DNA of 64,000 nucleotides from Apium graveolens (lineage: Eukaryota; Streptophyta; Magnoliopsida; Apiales; Apiaceae), in assembly GCF_009905375.1 (NCBI RefSeq), contig NC_133650.1:149960125-150024124 (forward strand). Reading direction: 5' to 3'. The number at the start of each line of letters is the position of its first letter. Position 1 is the first letter of the stretch. The notes under the pieces are model-generated. The model was not told the origin of the DNA. It searched no databases and saw only the letters and a list, made by a program, of their open reading frames with translations. Below, one piece after another: positions 58,804-64,000 of the stretch. The translations under genes and the position numbers were made by a program.

Positions 58804-60140
58804 CTTTCCTAACTGTTGTTGTGTGATGAAGAAATGAAGCAAGAGTGAGCATTACAGCTCGCAAGATAATATATAGTGTAAACAATAATGCAAGTATCTA
58901 AATGGATAACTTACTAGAATCCTTTATCAAGTGTAAGGTAATTACTTACTGGATATAAGTTTTAAGGAAGATGAAGTTACCATTTACTTCATTATACTAT
59001 ACCATTTTTAGAAATCTACTTGAACTATTACTGTTCAAAGTATAATAAGTTTCAACAGGTCATCCCATAGATGAGACCACAAGCTAAGACTTGAATAGAT
59101 TCAATCTTTGAAATATATTTTTTTTAAAGGAAATGAAGTTACGAGATACTTCATTCAATGGAAACACCATTACAACTGTTTGACCCTGTCAATGCTTCGG
59201 CAACCACCCATTCGTAGCCTTTCGATCGAAAAGCTACGGGTAGTGTTGCAGAATTATCCAACTGGATGATGAACTCATTACGGGAGTTTGTCGCGCCAGG
59301 AAGACCACTTACGATGATCAGTCGCAGTAGTACAACCCCACCATTTTCTACATGTAGAGGAGAACCTGTCGGATTTACTTGTCAACCGAACACTGGACTC
59401 CTAAGGAATGGACCGTCTTAGCGGAACTTCCAGGCCATTTGGGCCAATATAATTAGGCTGGGCCGGCGCCACTCGACCACTTACGCCACTCCTAGTTCAG
59501 ATGAAATCCATGACTCTGAAACGTAAAGCTCGTCCTCACCTTCCCCAAGTAGAAACTCGTTGATACGGCTCCACCAAGAAGTCGTATCTAGTTGGAAAGG
59601 AAAACTCACCGATATTTCCCAGGCGATGCCTGTTAATGGATTAACTTGTTCCAAGAATTTTACTTCCCGAGTATTGGGTAAGTAATCAAAACTCTTTTAT
59701 CAAAATAGCAACCTTGTTGCGAATATAAAATACACCACAGAGCCGGATCCCTCAGGTTTTGAGCGAGTATTTAAATCCCCTTCGCAAGGAGGATCTTAAA
59801 TATAAAATGAGTTTTGGGATCCGCTCTAACTTTTAAAATCATTTTGAAGACTCGCAAAACATTTTTAAGAATGTTTGGAGTAATGATGATTTAATAAATA
59901 AATCAGTCCTAATATATTAGAAAATATCTGAATATTATTATTTAAATAATATTCCCATAAAGAATAATCTTTATAAAAATAATTGTAGTAGAAGTTGTAA
60001 AACTTATACATGAAATGAATCTTAAATAATCAAAGATGTACTTATACGAAAGTAATATCCTTATTTGAATAATCAAAAGTAAGTTTGATTATCGACACAT
60101 TATTTTTTAATAAAATAAAGAATATTATTTAGTAAATAAT

Positions 60141-60303
60141 CGGAGTCATAAGTCCTCGAATGAATATTCAAAATAATATTCATTAATAAAATAAATGGAG
60201 TCATAAGCCCTCGAATGAATATTCAAAATAATATTCAATAATAATTAAACGGGGTCATAAGCCCTCGAATGAATATTCAAAATAATATTCAATAATAAAA
60301 TAA
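60141..60303. repeat. Three tandem units of about 54 bp in the solo LTR
   Basis: Units start at 60141, 60196 and 60250 with (c/t)GG(a/g)GTCATAAG(c/t)CCTCGAATG. Each includes an 8-bp inverted repeat TGAATATT/AATATTCA around a 6-base loop. Confidence 0.85.
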
Positions 60304-60349
60304 AGTTATCGAATAAACCTTATTCGATTCATAGTTTTGAAAACTATTC

Positions 60350-60351
60350 AT

Positions 60352-60402
<51 letters not shown>
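60350..60402. repeat. TA microsatellite
   Basis: About 53 bases of alternating T and A with one interruption (tataaatata). Confidence 0.95.
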
Positions 60403-60405
<3 letters not shown>

Positions 60406-62041
60406 CTCGGGAGCCTCGACTCCCGGTTTTAGAAAAAGTTCACCTTTGGGTCCCCTATACTAAGGGTATATGCCAATTACCGCTTATCTCTAGCATAGGT
60501 ATTATCAACTGAATCAACAGATATATGTGTCAAGAATACGAAACAGGCATGCATATATACCATATCACATGCTACAGTATATCGCAAGAATTTGCTAAAT
60601 AACCATTATGCATCTATCACAAGATAATGCATGTACAAATGTATACATCACAACAACAGTATAACGGGTAGAAAACTTGCCTGAGCGACTGGGGTTATAA
60701 ATGGCTTGGGACGAGTCTGGTAACCTACAAACAACATATAAGTTGGAATTAAACCAAAGTCACTTATCAATCTATACTTTAACCAATTTAGACTGTAACG
60801 CTTGCTTGCGCTTACTGATTCTCTTAAGTCGCTCGAGTACCCTCGGCTCCACCATTTTTAATAAATTAAGCATTATGAGTTTTAAGGCGATTCTTTCACG
60901 AGTGTCTTACTAACTGCCTAATACACTTTAAATAATTGTTTCATACTCCAATTAGTCCTTTTTGGTCTTTAACCTATGTTTCAAAGTAAGGCAAGGGGTA
61001 ATGATTCGTTCGCGAAACGTCGTAACTTAAAACAGCCGTTTCTCCTAAACTGTACATCGGAATCAAACGAACTACATATCAAAACGAAGCTCGTAACATG
61101 AACTATCTAATCATGACAATGGTCAAAACCTAGCAGTGAGTTCACGGGTCCTATTGTTAAGAACAAAAACAGCCTAAAGTAAATCGGACATTACGACGGC
61201 TATGTTTACGCGATTTCCCAAATTTAAACCACTCCAAATCAACCCACAATCAATCCACAATCACAACCCAATCAAAATTCCATCCATAACTCACCATAAC
61301 AGCCCCAACAACTCCATATTATCAATTTATACTATTCTTAAACTTGAATTTAAACTACACTTAAGTTCATTAATCAACAATCCAAGAACTACCACTCCAA
61401 ACACTTCACAAAATCAACTAATCTCTACATTTACAACTAGCAAGCCTCTCATGAATTATAACAACAAAACTAAACCTAATTACTCAAATAAAGTTAGGGT
61501 TTGGAGGGGTTATACCTTCCTTGGAGAGTGGAGAATCAAGTAAAATAGCTTGGAATCACCCTTCAAGTCCTTATCCAAGCTTAATCTAAACAAAACTTCA
61601 AGAACAAAAAATTTAGTTCTTGAAAAACACTAATGACCGCTGATCTGTTATACGGTTCGCTTAACTTTCGTTTTCGTTTATCGTTTGAGGGATCATACCC
61701 GGGATCTTATTACTTAGGTTCCCTTAACCTTTCTCAATACATTATATTCCTTTTTATGATCCTCTATTAAAATCCTTGAATTTAAATCCTTTTTATCCTG
61801 TTACCTTATACTCAATTCTTTCGATATCTGGTGGATTTTCGGGAAAAATCAAAAGGTTCAAATTTGGATTCTGACGATCTTTACATACACTTATATATCA
61901 TATAGAGTACCAATAAAATCTCAAAATATTTATAAAAGAACCCCTACATAGTGTGGCATGAACAATTTTCTTATTCAGCAATATCAGCAAAAACACTATT
62001 CATAAGGTTTACAAAAAGTTCAAAATTTTGGGGTTATTACA

Positions 62042-62695
62042 ATTCTTCTGGGTGATTATGTGAATTTGGGGATGGTTATTTACCAGTGTATTTTGAGGTT
62101 CTTGAGAGGAGGTACTACGAGTTCTATACCCTATGCATCCGTTGTGACGAAGCTGTGCATGGAAGGTTGTGTTTATTGGCCCGCACATGAGTAGCTACAG
62201 CTTCCCAGTGCTCCTACCGACAGTTCGACGCTATTGAACATGACTGAGTGGTATGGTGGCAAGCCCGATCCTTAGGGGCTTGGTTATTCTTATGATCATC
62301 TGCCAGGTGGACGTCCAGCTTCTCAGGCATATGCTGGTGGCATGCAGCAGGCGAGCAAGGCAGCTTGGAGAGCTGAGTTGGGCGAGGCTGGTCTATCGCA
62401 GGAACATGAGCAGGAGGAGGCAGGAGCAGATGTTGGAGCTGGTTTGAGTACGACACAGTATAGGCGTCGAGCGAGGAGGATGGATGTTATGCATGACATC
62501 CATAGTCAGTTTGCACGTGATCTTACATAGGCACTAGGGATTTCATTCAGAGCCACATGTGTTGACATCCAATGGCCAATATTTGGTGAGGATTCCGTGT
62601 ATCCACCTCTAGACACGCCTGACACTCCACCCTTTGAGGGTGATGATCCTGATTCGGAGGAGGTATGCTTGATTTCTTACTATTACCTTCACTGA
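62042..62695 (+). pseudogene. Athila downstream ORF, 3' part
   Basis: Removing the solo LTR and one target copy, the frame continues ILLGDYVNLGMVIYQCILRF and KLCMEGCVYWP, then stops at 62192, 62273 and 62528. The C-terminal part is Gly/Ala/Arg/Gln-rich (QAYAGGMQQASKAAWRAEL, TQYRRRARRMDVMHDIH) and ends with an acidic tail (PPFEGDDPDSEE) before the stop at 62693. No function can be assigned. Confidence 0.75.
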
Positions 62696-63885
62696 GGACA
62701 GTGAATATTTTAAGTTTGGGGGTAGTAGTTGAAGGAATATGTTTTGTGTGAGTCACATATAGTTTGCATGTTCATGATAGTTTATTGCATATAGTTGCAT
62801 ATTTGGCATGTAGTAGTTTTTTTTTGTAGTTTTTATGATAGTTTGTTCATATAGTTTCATGTATTGGCAATATAACATGATCCCTTAGATGATTTTTCCT
62901 ATCGACTTGTGATATTGATGCTAGTGTAGTGATGTCGTATTTAGTGATGTTAAGTCTTGTCGAATTGATTTGCATGCTAGAGACAATTGTATTTCACTAA
63001 GTCTTATAGGCTGCTTGAGTGCTAGATCATGATCATGGTTTGTTTGTTTGTCGAGGTTTACTCGCTTGTTTATACTTAGAATTTAGGATATTCTCTTAAT
63101 GACAAATTAACATGGATATTTAAAAATTGGAGAAAATTGGATTTCATTGCTAGTTGTGTGGCTAGGTGTCAAATGGCTAGTAGCCGGCTCATATTTATAT
63201 GAGTAGTCTAGGATTGAGCGAGATGGAGCGAAACGCACTCATTCAGAAATTTGTGAAAAAAAGAAGAAAAAAGAAAAAAAGTGAAAAAAAGAAAAGAAAA
63301 AAATATATTTAAATGTTATGTATAATTGATCATGAGTGGGCTCTTTAGTACTCGAGTTATTAAGTTCTTAGGGGATTTTGTGCCTAGTGACCTAAGGCTT
63401 TTATAGTCTGGGACCCGCTAACCTAACGCTCGTTACATGGGTACTATTGTATAAGTCTTTTGTGGACCTCACTCATTGCACGGTCAAATAAGCATACTTG
63501 TTATTTTATTGTGAATAAAAGCGTGAATCCATATAAAACTCCAAAATAAGAATTGAAGTGTTATAAGTTATTTTGAGTCTCGCTTTTATTCTATTTATAA
63601 ACTTGTGATTGCTTTGATGAGTAGTGAGTCATGATTATTGATCTAATTGCGATAATATATCTGTAAGCAGTTGCACACACCCACGTCTCTGTTTTGTAGG
63701 TTGAATTGTGAGGCTTGATTGATTTTTATTCGAATAACTGCATTTTTTGTGATGTTGCTTGTTGATTGGTTTAGTTATTCTATTGGGGATCGTTGCATTC
63801 ATTTTGTTGCATTCATGCATTTTTATTTCTTGTTCTTTGAGTCTGTTTATGCTTGAGGACAAGCATTGATCCAAGATTGGGGGTA
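62696..63885 (+). other. Athila 3' untranslated region with polypurine tracts
   Basis: There is no gene in this stretch. A first purine-rich tract TTTGGGGGTAGTAG lies at about 62713-62727, a long A/G tract at 63254-63303, and the PPT itself AAGATTGGGGGTA directly before the 3' LTR (63873-63885). Two PPT-like sites are typical of Athila and may help plus-strand priming. Confidence 0.7.
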
Positions 63886-64000
63886 TGTTGAGTGGCATTT
63901 ATGATACTTTATTACGCTCCGTAAAGCTTTGAATTGGTGTATTTGTATTCAAGTTGTTGGTATTTTAATGTGTTTTCCAGTATTTTTGCATTTCCAAGCA
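63886..64000 (+). repeat. Athila 3' LTR, first 115 bp
   Basis: TGTTGAGTGGCATTTATGA onward, matching 2506-2620 with about eight differences; cut by the window end. Confidence 0.93.

Larger units (their letters stand above)
58408..62041 (-). repeat. Solo LTR of a Tekay-like element
   Basis: 3,634 bp with ends TGTAACACCCCC and GGGGTTATTACA and a target duplication attct on both sides (58403-58407 and 62042-62046). The ends and parts of the interior resemble Tekay-3 LTRs, in minus orientation, but no internal region exists. The single LTR with duplication fits intra-element LTR recombination. It contains an H3-like exon, a 54-bp tandem array and a TA repeat. Confidence 0.92.
2506..64000 (+). mobile_element. 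Athila-lineage Ty3/gypsy retrotransposon (host of nested insertions)
   Basis: The 5' LTR is 2506-3950, the PBS follows at once, gag is 4092-4829, RT to integrase is 54662-57206, a downstream ORF is 57797-62695 and the 3' LTR starts at 63886. Order and orientation match Athila. The left target duplication would be gtgcg (2501-2505); the right one is beyond the window. It inserted six bases after the Tat pol stop codon. Everything from 4830 to 54661, and 58408-62041, is later insertion. The Athila stretch between gag and RT (gag C-terminus, protease, first part of RT) is absent, which fits a deletion rather than insertions alone. Confidence 0.9.

Noticed and set aside
61202..61543. 113-residue Asn/Pro/Ile-rich frame in the solo LTR
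   Set aside because: AT-rich LTR sequence on the antisense strand with no family similarity or context.

Overview
This window is a stack of nested plant transposable elements. I find no host gene, tRNA, rRNA or CRISPR array. The element types (Ty3/gypsy Athila, Tat and chromodomain-bearing Tekay/Del elements, a SIRE-type Ty1/copia element and a CACTA terminus) point to a large, repeat-rich flowering-plant genome, probably a eudicot. I cannot name the species from the sequence.

Layout. 1-1345 is the end of a CACTA DNA transposon. It sits in the integrase region of an old Tat-lineage gypsy element (1346-2499, +). Just after that integrase stop, an Athila element (+) begins at 2506 and runs to the end of the window, where its 3' LTR starts at 63886. 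Athila gag is cut at 4829 by a SIRE-type copia element A (+). The 5' LTR of copia A is cut by Tekay-1 (5632-32872, -, TSD tatat). The Tekay-1 integrase is cut by Tekay-2 (10337-24653, -, TSD ataca). This gives five levels of nesting: Tat, Athila, copia A, Tekay-1, Tekay-2. Copia A resumes after 32872 and runs through gag, pol and an extra downstream ORF until 41672. There it is joined abruptly to a truncated LTR of Tekay-3 (41673-54308, -). Tekay-3 lies in an LTR of a second copia element B in minus orientation (54309-54661). Athila pol resumes at 54662. Its downstream ORF (57797-62695) is split by a Tekay-like solo LTR (58408-62041, TSD attct).

Main discovery candidate. All four Tekay-family LTRs here carry, 239-438 nt before the LTR 3' end on the element's sense strand, a short exon-like ORF. 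Its first residues resemble the histone H3 N-terminal tail (forms such as MVRFKQTARKT, MARLKQTQRKR, MAKLRRTARKS, MPTTRTTARKR). Each ends at a consensus splice donor, or its mutated remnant, in phase 0. In the three elements that keep an internal region, a splice acceptor between PBS and gag opens a second exon in the same phase, and that exon lacks its own obvious ATG at the 5' end. The predicted intron removes the LTR end and the tRNA-primer site, so the spliced RNA could serve only as mRNA. The inferred product is a protein with an H3-like tail followed by a Ser/acidic region and a helical C-terminus, encoded by elements whose integrase ends in a chromodomain.

Other notable structure. A motif of the form ATCCGTCGG/CCGACGGAT recurs about 30 times through the copia sequences, coding and non-coding. 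TATA-like boxes with pyrimidine-rich leaders precede the downstream ORFs of both copia and Athila. A GC-rich module is shared by the Athila LTR and the Athila interior. One large deletion explains the copia/Tekay-3 junction and the missing middle of Athila. Coding regions are broken throughout; Tekay-2 is the best preserved (one gag-pol frame with five stop codons).
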